Assembly: GCA_029210725.1 (NCBI GenBank)
Contig: JARGFM010000028.1
Span: 1 to 45,536 of the forward strand
From: Bacteroidales bacterium
Lineage (GTDB): Bacteria; Bacteroidota; Bacteroidia; Bacteroidales; GCA-2748055
DNA: 45,536 bases
Direction: 5' to 3'
Part shown: one piece after another, positions 25,361 through 35,500 of the stretch
How the letters are laid out: each line of letters starts with the position of its first letter
Position numbering within the stretch: position 1 is the stretch's first letter
Notes under the pieces: generated by a model
What the model saw: the letters and a program-made list of their open reading frames with translations, nothing else
The model's database searches: none
What the model was told of the DNA's origin: nothing
Translations under genes and position numbers: made by a program

Positions 25361-26869
25361 ATGAAAATTTTCACGGCTGCACAGTTAAGGGAAATCGATA
25401 CCTGTACCATTCAACAGGAACCCATCCGGTCGGTTGACCTGATGGAAAGAGCGGCCGGTTGTCTGACAGGCTGGTATGTGAGGCAGTTCCATACCGACCG
25501 GAAGGTGGTTATATTTGCCGGCCCGGGTAACAACGGGGGGGATGCACTGGCCATGGCCCGTATGCTGGCAGACAGGCAATTCCGGGTGGATTGCTATTTA
25601 CTTCTTTTCGGGACCCTGTCTGAAGATTGCGGAATCAACCTGCAGCGACTGAAGGCCCAGGGCCGGGTTAAGCTTTTCGAACTGGGTAAGGAGGATGCCC
25701 TTCCTCCACTGGGACCCACCGATGTGGTGGTGGACGGAATATTTGGTTCGGGACTATCCAGGAAGGTTACCGGTTTTCCAGCCAGGGTCATCAGACATAT
25801 AAACCAAAATGCCGGTACGGTGATTGCTGTCGATATCCCCTCGGGACTTTTCGGGGAGGATAATAGCAAAAATGATTACCGGGATGTGATCCGTGCCCGT
25901 TATACCCTCACCTTTCAGTTTCCTTTTCTCTCCTTTTTCTTTGATCTCCATGAACCGCATGTGGGAATATGGAGGGTTCACGAGATTAAGCTACATCCCG
26001 GGACCATCGCGGATAAAAAAACCGACTACTTCACCCTGGAGCCCGAAGATATCCGGGCAGCGCTGCCTGCACGGAATAAATTCGCCCATAAAGGAAGTGT
26101 GGGACATGCGCTTATGATCTCCGGATCTTATGGGATGATGGGAGCCGCCCTGCTTGCTGGAGAGTCCTGCCTCAGGTCCGGAACCGGCCTGGTGACTCTT
26201 CATATTCCAAAGTTTGGTTACAGCATTGTGCAAACTGCATTTCCGGAAGCTGTTGTAAGCATCGACCAATCCGATATTCTCTTTAGTGAACCGCCCGATC
26301 TGAGTCCTTACAGCGCCATTGGCATTGGTCCGGGTCTTGGCTGCAAACCCAATTCAGCGAAAGGCCTGAAACTGTTGCTCGAGAGGGTGGGGGTGCCCCT
26401 GGTTCTGGATGCAGACGGACTGAATATCCTCTCCCGGCATCCCGATTGGTATCCCCTGTTGCCGGCGGGGACCATTCTCACTCCGCATCCCAGGGAATTC
26501 GACCGCCTGGCAGGAGAAAGCAGGGATTCCTATGAGCGGCACCTGAAACAGCGGGAGTTTGCCCGCAGGTATCAGGTGGTGGTGGTATTAAAGGGGGCCC
26601 ATACCGGGATCGCCTCCCCGGACGGCAGATACTGGTTCAATACCACGGGGAACCCGGGAATGGCCACGGGCGGGAGCGGAGATGTACTTACTGGTCTGAT
26701 TACAGGTCTTCTTGCACAGGGGATCCCCTCCCTGGATGCGGCTCTTGCCGGAGTTTACCTGCACGGGCTGGCAGGCGACCTGGCTGCAGAGGCTTCCGGT
26801 GAGGAGGCCCTTATTGCCGGTGACATCATTCTCTTCCTGGGAGATGCTTTCCGGGAACTAAAAGCTTAG
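25361..26869 (+). CDS. nnrD: Bifunctional NAD(P)H-hydrate epimerase and ADP-dependent dehydratase
   Basis: A 502-residue fusion. The N-terminal epimerase (NnrE, about 1-215) has the GPGNNGGD loop at 54-61 and VDGIFGSGLSR. The C-terminal dehydratase (NnrD, about 225-500) has the sugar-kinase-like fold: GSYGMMGAALL, DADGLNIL, LTPHPREFDRL and the GNPGMATGGSGDVLTG site. Together they restore the damaged hydrates NADHX and NADPHX. Domain order and length are standard for bacteria. Confidence 0.96.
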   Translation: MKIFTAAQLREIDTCTIQQEPIRSVDLMERAAGCLTGWYVRQFHTDRKVVIFAGPGNNGGDALAMARMLADRQFRVDCYLLLFGTLSEDCGINLQRLKAQGRVKLFELGKEDALPPLGPTDVVVDGIFGSGLSRKVTGFPARVIRHINQNAGTVIAVDIPSGLFGEDNSKNDYRDVIRARYTLTFQFPFLSFFFDLHEPHVGIWRVHEIKLHPGTIADKKTDYFTLEPEDIRAALPARNKFAHKGSVGHALMISGSYGMMGAALLAGESCLRSGTGLVTLHIPKFGYSIVQTAFPEAVVSIDQSDILFSEPPDLSPYSAIGIGPGLGCKPNSAKGLKLLLERVGVPLVLDADGLNILSRHPDWYPLLPAGTILTPHPREFDRLAGESRDSYERHLKQREFARRYQVVVVLKGAHTGIASPDGRYWFNTTGNPGMATGGSGDVLTGLITGLLAQGIPSLDAALAGVYLHGLAGDLAAEASGEEALIAGDIILFLGDAFRELKA

Positions 26870-27064
26870 ACTTCGTTAAATCCTAGGTTCTGCCCCTTCA
26901 GTACTCGCCGCTTTTATTCAAAAATGCGGTGGTGGACGATGCAGTGATTCCGGACGAGGAAGAAAAAAAAGTCCGGGCCCCGGATGAACAGAAACTCTTC
27001 ATATGTTTTTTTGTATAACATTCACCAATGAACTAATTTCGTGCTGTATTTGAAGATCCAGGCT
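26870..27064. other. Intergenic stretch before the DUF4831 gene
   Basis: About 195 nt without an assigned gene. A TTTG (27010-27013), 20-nt spacer and TAATTTCG (27034-27041) form a one-mismatch promoter that would start near 27048 and supports the ATG at 27065. Short inverted repeats (CCGGAC/GTCCGG at 26950-26976, TCCGGG/CCCGGA at 26972-26984) lack a T tract. A 43-codon open frame from 26887 to the stop at 27018 has no ATG. Confidence 0.45.
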
Positions 27065-28156
27065 ATGAAAAAGTTTTTTTATTATACGGTACTGGCAGCC
27101 CTGCTCAGCGGATGTGCTTCCAGTGAACCATTACAGCTCCGGGTTACTCCCCTTGGACAGGAACCACAAAAGGTAAATGAACAGTATCTCTATGCTTTGC
27201 CACAGACCGTGCTGAAGGTGGAGGTCACCCTGCGGGAACTGCGCAGCGTACCGGGCCCCTACTGGGAGTATGCGGAGAAATATCTGGGGCTTAAAGAGGT
27301 CGTTGAAAAAAAGTCGAGCCGATGGAATATCTGGGATGTGTCCATCGAACAACACCAGGAACTTGATCCGAATCACCTTTACACTCTGAATGTGCTGGAA
27401 GGAAAGTTTGATGCCGGATTACTGCTGCCATACCTGGAACAGGGGACGGTCCTGCGGGGAACAGAAATTTTACACGAGACTGTAAAGGGCAATGGACTTC
27501 ATTCCACCAGCAGGGATAACTTCGTCCGGTATGAAGACATGGGGGTGAATAATAACTTTGAGGAGCGTACAGAGACTATGTACAAGACCATTGTGACCGA
27601 TACTGCTTTTGTGGAAGTACCTGTTCAACGTACGGTTGTTGAACAGAAATCCTCTGCTACTAAAGCCAGGGAGGCGGCTGATTTCCTCCTGGAACTTCGA
27701 ACCCGCCGTTTTGAGATGTTAACGGGTGAATATGAAGTTTACCCGGATGGGGAGGCCATGGGGGCTGCCATTCAGAAGCTGGACCAGATAGAAGCTTCTT
27801 ATCTTTCCCTGTTTACCGGGAAGACCATTACCAGGGTGATGAAACGAACATGGTTCCTTATACCCGAGCCCGGTTCCGAGCCTTCTTCCTATCCACTGGA
27901 TGTATTCTCAAGTGCGCTTGGTTTTGTTCCGCCTGAACTGCTGGATGGAGAAGCTCTCCGGGTGGAGATCAGGCCACTGGGTCAGATCACCAGGCTCAGA
28001 GGCTACTTCTCGGCAAACTCCGTTCCCGATAATGCTTTGCTCTACCGAATTCCCGATCTGGCCGAATTAAAGGTGCTGCTCGGTGAAGAGGCTCTGGCCA
28101 CCCACCGCATCTCCATCTATCAGTCGGGACATGTGGTTAACAGCACGATCCGCTAA
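27065..28156 (+). CDS. DUF4831 family lipoprotein
   Basis: The open frame starts at a GTG (27041), but the ATG at 27065 opens a clean signal peptide, giving 363 residues. The lipobox LLSGC has Cys17. The mature protein matches DUF4831: YALPQTVLKVEVTLRE early, DVSIEQHQELDPNHLYTL, the segment ERTETMYKTIVTDTAFVEVPVQRTVVEQKS, and LLELRTRRFEMLTGEYEVYPDGEAM. The role is unknown; it is a common Bacteroidota periplasmic or outer-membrane lipoprotein. It is convergent with pepD. Confidence 0.9.
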   Translation: MKKFFYYTVLAALLSGCASSEPLQLRVTPLGQEPQKVNEQYLYALPQTVLKVEVTLRELRSVPGPYWEYAEKYLGLKEVVEKKSSRWNIWDVSIEQHQELDPNHLYTLNVLEGKFDAGLLLPYLEQGTVLRGTEILHETVKGNGLHSTSRDNFVRYEDMGVNNNFEERTETMYKTIVTDTAFVEVPVQRTVVEQKSSATKAREAADFLLELRTRRFEMLTGEYEVYPDGEAMGAAIQKLDQIEASYLSLFTGKTITRVMKRTWFLIPEPGSEPSSYPLDVFSSALGFVPPELLDGEALRVEIRPLGQITRLRGYFSANSVPDNALLYRIPDLAELKVLLGEEALATHRISIYQSGHVVNSTIR

Positions 28157-28170
28157 GCTGGACCCCGGGG

Positions 28171-29628
28171 CTATTTAGCCGGCATACTTTCCAGGATCGC
28201 CACCAGGAATTCCCAGAATTTTCTGACCGTATCGATTTTCACCTTCTCGTCGGGAGAGTGAGGGAAGCGGATAGTGGGTCCGAAGGAGATCATGTCAAAA
28301 TTCGGATACACTCCTCCCAGTAATCCGCACTCCAGACCGGCATGGATGGCTTTGATCTTAGGAATTTTCCCGAAATTCCTATGGTAGACATCCTGGCAGG
28401 TTTTTAAGATGGGGGAGTCCATATTGGGTTTCCATCCGGGATACCCGCCGCTCAGGGTCACCTCTGCATCGATCAGCTGAAATACTGCTGCAATCTTCCA
28501 GGCAGTGGCCTCTTTGGCGGAATCCACCGACGAGCGGGTCAGGTTGTAGGCTTCAAAGCTTCCCCCTTTGATTCTGGCAATGGCCAGATTGTTGGAGGTT
28601 TCCACCAGCCCCTTCATGGATTGGCTCATGCGCTGCACCCCGTTTGGACAGGCAAAGATGGCCCGGATAAATCTGGCCTGCTCTAAAACCGGAACTACTT
28701 TGAGGGGCATGTCAGTCTTCCCGCAGGTGAAGGACAGGTCCGGTTCAGTCTCGGCAAATTCCCTTTGGTACATCTTCTGATAAGCGTCCACCAGAGCTTC
28801 CAGCCTGGGGGAATCAGCAGAGGGCACCAGGATTATGGCCCTTGATTCCCGGGGAATGGCATTCCTCAGATCGCCGCCCGCGGCCTCTGAGAGTCTGATC
28901 TTTAAATCCGATTCGGCCTGCATCAGGAAGCGGAAAAGCACCTTGTTGGCATTGGCCCTTCCCAGGGGAATATCCATTCCTGAGTGTCCGCCTTTCAGTC
29001 CCTGGACCAGTATCTGGTAGGCAACATGTTCTGCCGGGGCATCTTCTTCCGTATATTTTTTTGAGGCGGAAACATCCACACCACCTGCACAGCCCACATA
29101 GAGTTCTCCTTCGTCTTCCGAGTCCATATTGATCAGGATATCCCCATCCAGCAGTCCGGGTTTTAAACCAAATGCTCCGGTCATGCCGGTCTCTTCATCA
29201 ATGGTAAACAGGGCCTCCACCGGTCCGTGTTTCAGGGTGGTGGATTCCAGAACAGCCATGGCTGCAGCCACTCCAATACCATTGTCGGCTCCCAGGGTGG
29301 TCCCCCTGGCAGTGACCCATTCCCCATCGATCAGGGCCTCAATAGGGTCCTTCTCAAAATCGAAATCCCTGTCACTGTTCTTTTGTGGCACCATATCCAG
29401 GTGACCTTGCAGAACGACCCCTTTCCGGTTCTCCAAACCGAGTGTGGCCGGCTTTTTAATAATCACATTACCCACTTCATCCACGATGGTTTCCAGCCCG
29501 AGGTCCTCTCCGAACTTCTTCATATACTCAATAATCTCAGCCTCCTTTTTGGAGGGCCTGGGGATCTGTGTAAGGGTATGGAAGTGTTTCCATACTTCCC
29601 GGGGATCCAGGTTCTTTATATCATTCAT
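28171..29628 (-). CDS. pepD: Aminoacyl-histidine dipeptidase (M20 family)
   Basis: A 485-residue cytosolic peptidase. Zinc and catalytic residues can be seen: QGHLDMVP (His76, Asp78), GADNGIG (Asp115), DEETGMTGAFGL (Glu145, Glu146), MDSEDEGE and the C-terminal IHAGLECGLLGG with a conserved His. The lid domain (about 190-380) starts with GLKGGHSGMDI. It cleaves Xaa-His and other dipeptides. It begins 16 nt after an MFS carrier on the same strand, so peptide entry and cleavage may be coupled. Confidence 0.96.
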   Translation of the reverse strand: MNDIKNLDPREVWKHFHTLTQIPRPSKKEAEIIEYMKKFGEDLGLETIVDEVGNVIIKKPATLGLENRKGVVLQGHLDMVPQKNSDRDFDFEKDPIEALIDGEWVTARGTTLGADNGIGVAAAMAVLESTTLKHGPVEALFTIDEETGMTGAFGLKPGLLDGDILINMDSEDEGELYVGCAGGVDVSASKKYTEEDAPAEHVAYQILVQGLKGGHSGMDIPLGRANANKVLFRFLMQAESDLKIRLSEAAGGDLRNAIPRESRAIILVPSADSPRLEALVDAYQKMYQREFAETEPDLSFTCGKTDMPLKVVPVLEQARFIRAIFACPNGVQRMSQSMKGLVETSNNLAIARIKGGSFEAYNLTRSSVDSAKEATAWKIAAVFQLIDAEVTLSGGYPGWKPNMDSPILKTCQDVYHRNFGKIPKIKAIHAGLECGLLGGVYPNFDMISFGPTIRFPHSPDEKVKIDTVRKFWEFLVAILESMPAK

Positions 29629-29644
29629 TTGAATCGAATTTTAG

Positions 29645-31045
29645 TTATTTAATCTTCTCAATGTTAGGGAGCTGAAGTCCGTACCCCTTCTTTTTGTCCT
29701 CGGCCTTGAGCAGCAATGAGAATACCAGTGCAAGGACTCCAAAGCTGGTAAATATCATCATCGGCAAAGTATAATTATAGGTAGCTACTTGAACGCCTCC
29801 TTTTATTTCATATCCTGTGATACAGTACTTTTGAAGCACCCATCCAATCAAAGCGGGCACTCCCATGAGACCCCAGTTCTGTACCCAGAAGATCATAGAG
29901 AAAGAAGTTCCCAGGTATTTGTACGGGATAATTTTTGGAACGGATGGCCACATGGCTGAGGGCACCAGGGAGAATCCAATACCCAGAAAAATGATCAGGA
30001 TGACTGCCAGAATCGTATTGTCAAGAAAGGGAATGGAATAGAGCGCATGGACTACAATGAGTATGAGCGAACCCAGAATCATGATGGTGGCGCCCTTCCC
30101 TATTTTATCATAAACGCCTCCGAATAGCGGAGTGAGCAGGATTGCTCCAAAGGGGAGCATGGCCGGAATGGTACCGGCAACAGCATCCGCCACATGAAAT
30201 TTCTGAACCATCAGATCGGATGCAAACTTCAGGAATGGAAAAACAGCTGAGTAAAACAAAACGCAAAGGAAGGCAAGATACCACCAGCCCCTGTTGCTGA
30301 TGATATACCTGATATCCGACACCTTGAACTTATCCTCCTCGGGGACTGTATTATTGGCCTTGTCTGCAGCCATTTGAGAAGCGTCCAGTTTTTTGTCCAT
30401 AAAGGTGTAAATGATAAAGGTGATCAGACCGATGCAGAGCATGACCAGACCAAGCAGCACAGGTTTGGAAACATGTCCCATACGAATCGCAATGGGTGCA
30501 GAGACACCGATGGCAAGGGCCGTTCCCAGTCTGGCCACAGAGACCTGCATTCCCATGGCAAGTGCCATCTCTTTTCCTTTAAACCACTTGACTATGATCT
30601 TGGAGACCGTGATGCCGGCAACTTCGACGCCTACGCCAAAAATGGCAAATCCCAGGGCAGCCATTAACACCTGAGCTTTCATATCGAACCACAGGATATG
30701 CCAGACTACTCCATCCAGCGAATGCGTGGAGACAGCCCAGAATTTTAATGCAGCACCAAGCACCATCACCGAAGCAGCACCCACCCCAGTAAAACGGACC
30801 CCCATTCTGTCAAGGACGATCCCTCCAAGGATCAGCATGATCAGGAATACATTAAACCATCCATAGGCACTGGTAAAAACACCGTATTCGGCGCTGTTCC
30901 AGGTGAGTTGCTGTTCCAGTAAACCTTTGAGAGGAGCCATTACATCGGTAATGTAATAACCTGCAAGCATGGTAAATGCTACGATGCCCAATGCCGACCA
31001 TCTTGCTAACGCAGAATCCCTCAGGCTTTTTCTAATCGCTTCCAT
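29645..31045 (-). CDS. Major facilitator superfamily transporter
   Basis: A 466-residue protein with 12 predicted helices. The first helix pair contains GIVLDRMGVRFTG, a match to the MFS loop 2-3 signature, and loop 8-9 has GGVYDKIGKGATI. The long central loop is charged. I cannot tell the substrate. Gene order with pepD 16 nt downstream hints at peptides or amino acids. Confidence 0.85.
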   Translation of the reverse strand: MEAIRKSLRDSALARWSALGIVAFTMLAGYYITDVMAPLKGLLEQQLTWNSAEYGVFTSAYGWFNVFLIMLILGGIVLDRMGVRFTGVGAASVMVLGAALKFWAVSTHSLDGVVWHILWFDMKAQVLMAALGFAIFGVGVEVAGITVSKIIVKWFKGKEMALAMGMQVSVARLGTALAIGVSAPIAIRMGHVSKPVLLGLVMLCIGLITFIIYTFMDKKLDASQMAADKANNTVPEEDKFKVSDIRYIISNRGWWYLAFLCVLFYSAVFPFLKFASDLMVQKFHVADAVAGTIPAMLPFGAILLTPLFGGVYDKIGKGATIMILGSLILIVVHALYSIPFLDNTILAVILIIFLGIGFSLVPSAMWPSVPKIIPYKYLGTSFSMIFWVQNWGLMGVPALIGWVLQKYCITGYEIKGGVQVATYNYTLPMMIFTSFGVLALVFSLLLKAEDKKKGYGLQLPNIEKIK

Positions 31046-31240
31046 TCATTTATTTTTAGTTTAACAAGCACTAAAAATAGGAAAAATTACATGGGCGGAA
31101 GCGTTTTATAAAACATAGTGAATAAGATCAATGGCCGGATATTCAAAAAATTCCTATTTTCGTAGTCTGAGTCACCTGTATTTTGTAAGGATGTAGTTCC
31201 TGAAACGACTGTACCAGTATAATATTAAACGGATACCGAT

Positions 31241-31780
31241 ATGAAGAAGGTCTTATTGATCCTGGGAATACTTGCGCTTGGATTGTATACTCATGCCCAG
31301 GAAAAAATTAAGTGGCACTCCATGGAGGAGGCCCTTCAACTGGCCGGCAAAGAACCCCGGGTAATTGTCATTGATGTATATACCGATTGGTGTGGGTGGT
31401 GTAAACGAATGGATGCCACTACCTTCTCTGATCCTGAAGTGATTGAGATGATGAATGCGCAATTCTACCCGGTCAAACTGAATGCAGAGGGGAAAGAGGA
31501 TATAATTATAGGGGATCGCACCTTTAAGTTTGTGGATAATGGCCGCAGGGGCTATCATGAGGTGGCTGCCATCGTGACCCGTGGAAGACTCTCATATCCC
31601 ACTATTTCCTATGTGGATGCACAGGGTAAAGTCCTGGAAGCGGCCCCGGGCTATAAAACCGCGGATCAGTTCCGGATCTATCTGGCCTACTATTCCGATG
31701 GGGCATACAGGAATCAGACTTTTGACGAGTTCTCAGCCAGTCTGGCTGCAAAGGAGAAAACGGTGATTCAGAGCCTCTGA
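31241..31780 (+). CDS. Periplasmic thioredoxin-like protein
   Basis: A 179-residue protein with a signal peptide (MKKVLLILGILALGLYTHAQ, cut after Ala19 or Gln20). The thioredoxin fold follows, with a WCGWCKRM active site (Cys51, Cys54), FSDPEVIEMMNAQFYPVKLN and a cis-Pro in YPTISYVD. It resembles the secreted thioredoxin or DUF255-like proteins common in the phylum, which reduce or isomerise disulfides in the periplasm. Its 3' end overlaps the convergent WYL gene by 13 nt. A TATTTTCG at 31155-31162 is a possible -7 box. Confidence 0.88.
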   Translation: MKKVLLILGILALGLYTHAQEKIKWHSMEEALQLAGKEPRVIVIDVYTDWCGWCKRMDATTFSDPEVIEMMNAQFYPVKLNAEGKEDIIIGDRTFKFVDNGRRGYHEVAAIVTRGRLSYPTISYVDAQGKVLEAAPGYKTADQFRIYLAYYSDGAYRNQTFDEFSASLAAKEKTVIQSL

Positions 31781-32385
31781 TAATGCTTCAACATGCTTTC
31801 AAGTTCCTGCTTGATCTCTTCTCTCAGTGAGCGGGGCTCCAGGACGGCAGCATCTTTACCCAGACCAAGGACCAGGGAACGGAACTCATAGGTGGGAAAA
31901 ACCCGGAAACTGAACACGACCCGTTCCTCATTTTCCTCTTCAATATTCTGTGAATCGTGCCACGGCCTGGTGATCAGGTACTGTGCCTGGGTAAGCTGAA
32001 CCGCCAGCTTGATCAAAGGAGGAGTGCCTTCCGGCGCCATGATCCCGATGGCATACTTAAAATAGTCCTCCACCTTAAAATGCGGAGCTTTATAGGCGGT
32101 TCCTTTGACGACCTGCAGGTCCCGGATGCGATCCAGTGCGTAGGTGCGCATCTTCCCTTTGAAGTCGTTGAGACCGATCAGGTACCACCTGGATTCGTGC
32201 TCCTTAAGCAGATAAGGGTGCACTTCGTTAAAATAGGGTTTGTCCTCATAAAAGGGGAGGTAGTAGAGCCGCAGCACCTCCTCCTGTTCAATGGCCCGGA
32301 TAATGGGATCCAGGTAGTGGATGCCCTTGATTTCCGGTGACTGGCTGTAATGAATAAATCCCTGCTTCTTTTTCGAATGATCCAT
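31768..32385 (-). CDS. WYL domain protein lacking a helix-turn-helix
   Basis: A 205-residue protein. Residues 20-100 form the WYL domain (LDPIIRAIEQEEVLRLYYLPFY, then HPYLLKEHESRWYLIGLNDF and RTYALDRIRDL), followed by a WCX-like C-terminal extension (about 110-200). WYL regulators of this type are usually 300-340 residues with an N-terminal winged helix. Here the frame upstream of the ATG reaches a stop at about 130 nt without another ATG and encodes no HTH. It may be truncated, or a ligand sensor that acts through a partner. Nothing nearby is an obvious target. Confidence 0.88.
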   Translation of the reverse strand: MDHSKKKQGFIHYSQSPEIKGIHYLDPIIRAIEQEEVLRLYYLPFYEDKPYFNEVHPYLLKEHESRWYLIGLNDFKGKMRTYALDRIRDLQVVKGTAYKAPHFKVEDYFKYAIGIMAPEGTPPLIKLAVQLTQAQYLITRPWHDSQNIEEENEERVVFSFRVFPTYEFRSLVLGLGKDAAVLEPRSLREEIKQELESMLKHYQRL

Positions 32386-32509
32386 ATGGCTTCTTTTATC
32401 TTTTAAAAATAGTCTTTCCTGTTGAATACTTAATACGATAATCAGACTCCGGATCGGTATGGGGAAGGAAAAAATATTAACTTAAATGCTTAAATCCAAT
32501 CCGGACATT

Positions 32510-35500
32510 ATGAAGCGTTTTTTCTCCTCTGTTTTTATGCTCTTACTGATCATATCCCTGAAAGCCCAGCCCCTGGATATGGAACTTCTACAAGGGATGA
32601 AGGCCCGAAGCATCGGTCCGGGCGGAATGAGCGGACGTGTCACTGCCATTGATGTGGAGAACAGGAACAATGCTGTATTCTATATAGGAACCGCATCGGG
32701 CGGATTGTGGAAGACGGAGAATGGCGGGGTGAATTTCACGCCGCTTTTTGACAGGGAGGAGGTCTCCAGCATCGGAGCCCTGGCCATCGATCCTTCCAAT
32801 GAGGATATCATCTGGGCCGGAACTGGGGAAGGCAATCCCAGGAACAGCCTGAATGGCGGTTATGGGATTTATAAGAGCCTGGACGGAGGAAGGAACTGGA
32901 CCCTGATGGGGCTGGAGCGCACGCGGCATATACACCGGATCCTGGTGCACCCTTCAAATCCGGAGGTGGTCTATGTGGGAGCCATCGGCTCCCCCTGGGG
33001 GCCTCATCCCGAAAGAGGCGTCTATAAGACCACCGACGGAGGAAGGAACTGGAAGCAGATCCTGTATGCAAATGACTTGAGCGGGGTGGCCGATATGGTC
33101 ATGGATCCCCGGAATCCCGATAAACTCTTTGTGGCCATGTGGGAGCACCGGCGCTGGCCCTGGTTCTTCAAATCGGGTGGCGGGGGTTCCGGTTTGCATA
33201 TGACCGTGGACGGCGGTGAAACCTGGAAGCAGCTGAGCTCCGACGACGGACTTCCCCGGGGAGAACTGGGCCGGATCGGACTGGCCATTGCCCGGGGGAA
33301 TAACAAATATGTTTACGCCTTGATTGAATCTAAAAAGAATGCCATTTACCGTTCCACCGACGGGGGGTATAGCTGGACGAAACGCGGCGACAGGAATATG
33401 GGCAACCGGCCCTTCTACTATTCGGAGATCTATGTCGACCCGGCCAACGAGAACCGGGTATATACCCTGTTCTCCCCGGTAAATGTGAGCGAGGACGGGG
33501 GGAAGAGCTATTCCACCCTGCTGGGACAGCAGATCCATGTGGATCATCATGCCTGGTGGATAGATCCCGGAAATCCCGACTTTATGATTGATGGAAACGA
33601 CGGGGGCATGGCCATTACTTACGACCGGGGGAAAAGCTGGCGACATGTAAGCAACTTGCCTGTGTCGCAGTTCTACCATATACGCACCGATATGGAGCTG
33701 CCTTATAATGTCTATGGCGGGATGCAGGACAACGGTTCATGGAAGGGGCCCGGCTATCTCTGGAGCAGTGGAGGAATAATCAATACTTACTGGGAGTTTC
33801 TGATGGGAGGAGATGGCTTTGATGTGTTGCCGGTACCCGGCGAACCCGGCTTATGTTATGCCATGTCGCAACAGGGAAATGTTCGAAGGATCGATATCGA
33901 AACGGGTAACAGCCTGGATATTAAGCCTGCCGCTGACGGTGATACAGAGCTTCGCTTTCACTGGAACTCGGCCATCGCCCAGGACCCCTTCCACCCGAAT
34001 ACCATCTATTTCGGAAGCCAGTTTTTACATAAGAGTGAGGACCGGGGCGATTCCTGGATGATCATTTCTCCCGATCTGAGTACCAACGATACCGCCAAGC
34101 AGAAGTTCAATGAGAGTGGTGGTCTCACCTACGATGTGACCGGGGCCGAGAATCATACCTGTATCCTGGCCATTTCGCCCAGTCCGCTTGAAGAGGGGGT
34201 GATCTGGGCAGGTACCGATGACGGGAATATCCAGCTGACTACCGACGGGGGGGAATCCTGGACCAACTGCGCCCCGGGGATCAAAGAACTGCCGGAAGGT
34301 GCGTGGGTGCCGCAGATTACAGCTTCCGAAATAAACAGGGGAGAGGCCTGGGTAGTGGTAAATAACTACCGGCAGAACGACTATGCGCCCTATTTGTTCC
34401 ATACTTCCGATTATGGAAAGCGGTGGGAGAGGGTGGTGGGGCCTTCACAGGTGAAGGGCTTTGTGCTTTCCTTTGTGCAGGATCCGGAAGAGCCACGCCT
34501 TCAGTTTCTGGGAACCGAACACGGCTTATGGGTAAGCATCGACGGAGGGGCGCAATGGACCAGGTGGACCGTGGGCTACCCCACGGTCCCCACCATGGAC
34601 CTGGTGATTCACCCCCGGGAACACGATCTGGTGATAGGAACCTTTGGAAGGGCAGCCTATATCATAGATGATATCAGTCCCCTGCGCGTGATGGCCGGGA
34701 AGTTTGATCAAATCACCTCATCGGGTATATCCCTGTTCGAGCCTCCGGTGGCTTACCTGGCCGATACCAGGAATGCCCCCGGATACTATTTTTCCGGTGA
34801 TGCCTACTTCGAAGGCGAAAACCGGCCCAGGGGTGCCAGGATTTCCTATTATGCCCGGGTGGAGGAGAGTTCCGGGGAGGAGAAGAAGGACAGCGTGACC
34901 CTTACCGTGATGGACCAGGAGATGAAGCCCGTACGCACCCTGAAAAGGCTTCCTGAAAACGGATTGAACCGCATGGTCTGGAACCTTGACAGGAAAGGGG
35001 TCAGGCTAAACTTCAGTGAGCGTGGGCCCGGCACTGAGAACCGCGAACCGGGCGGTGGTGGCCCGGTGCTTCCAGGCCGTTACCGCTTAGAAATCTCCTA
35101 CAAAGGGGATACAGCCTGGACCTTCCTCCGTGTGGAGGCGGATCCCAGGAGGGAGTACGATATGGCCGGGATGAAAATGAAGCAGGAGAAGAGCGATCTC
35201 TTGCTGGACCGGATGCATTCCCTGAACGAGGCCCTGACATTCATCCGGGAGTGCAAAGAGAGTTATGAGCTGGTGGAAAAACTAACAGGTGATCATCCAT
35301 CCGACGGCCTTAAAGAGGTAACGAAGCTGATGAAGAAGGAGCTGGACCGGATATCCGGGCAGGTTTTCATAAATGAGTCCGTGCAGGGAATCTATCAACC
35401 TCCGGATGCCCTGTTTGTAAAGATGAGAGGGACCAATGGCATCACCGCTTCGGGCCGGCCTTTGACAGAAAACCAGCTTAAGAAGCTGGATCAGTATATA

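Noticed and set aside
26950-26984. Short inverted repeats after nnrD
   Set aside because: Stems of 6 bp with a long A-rich loop and no T tract; not a convincing terminator.
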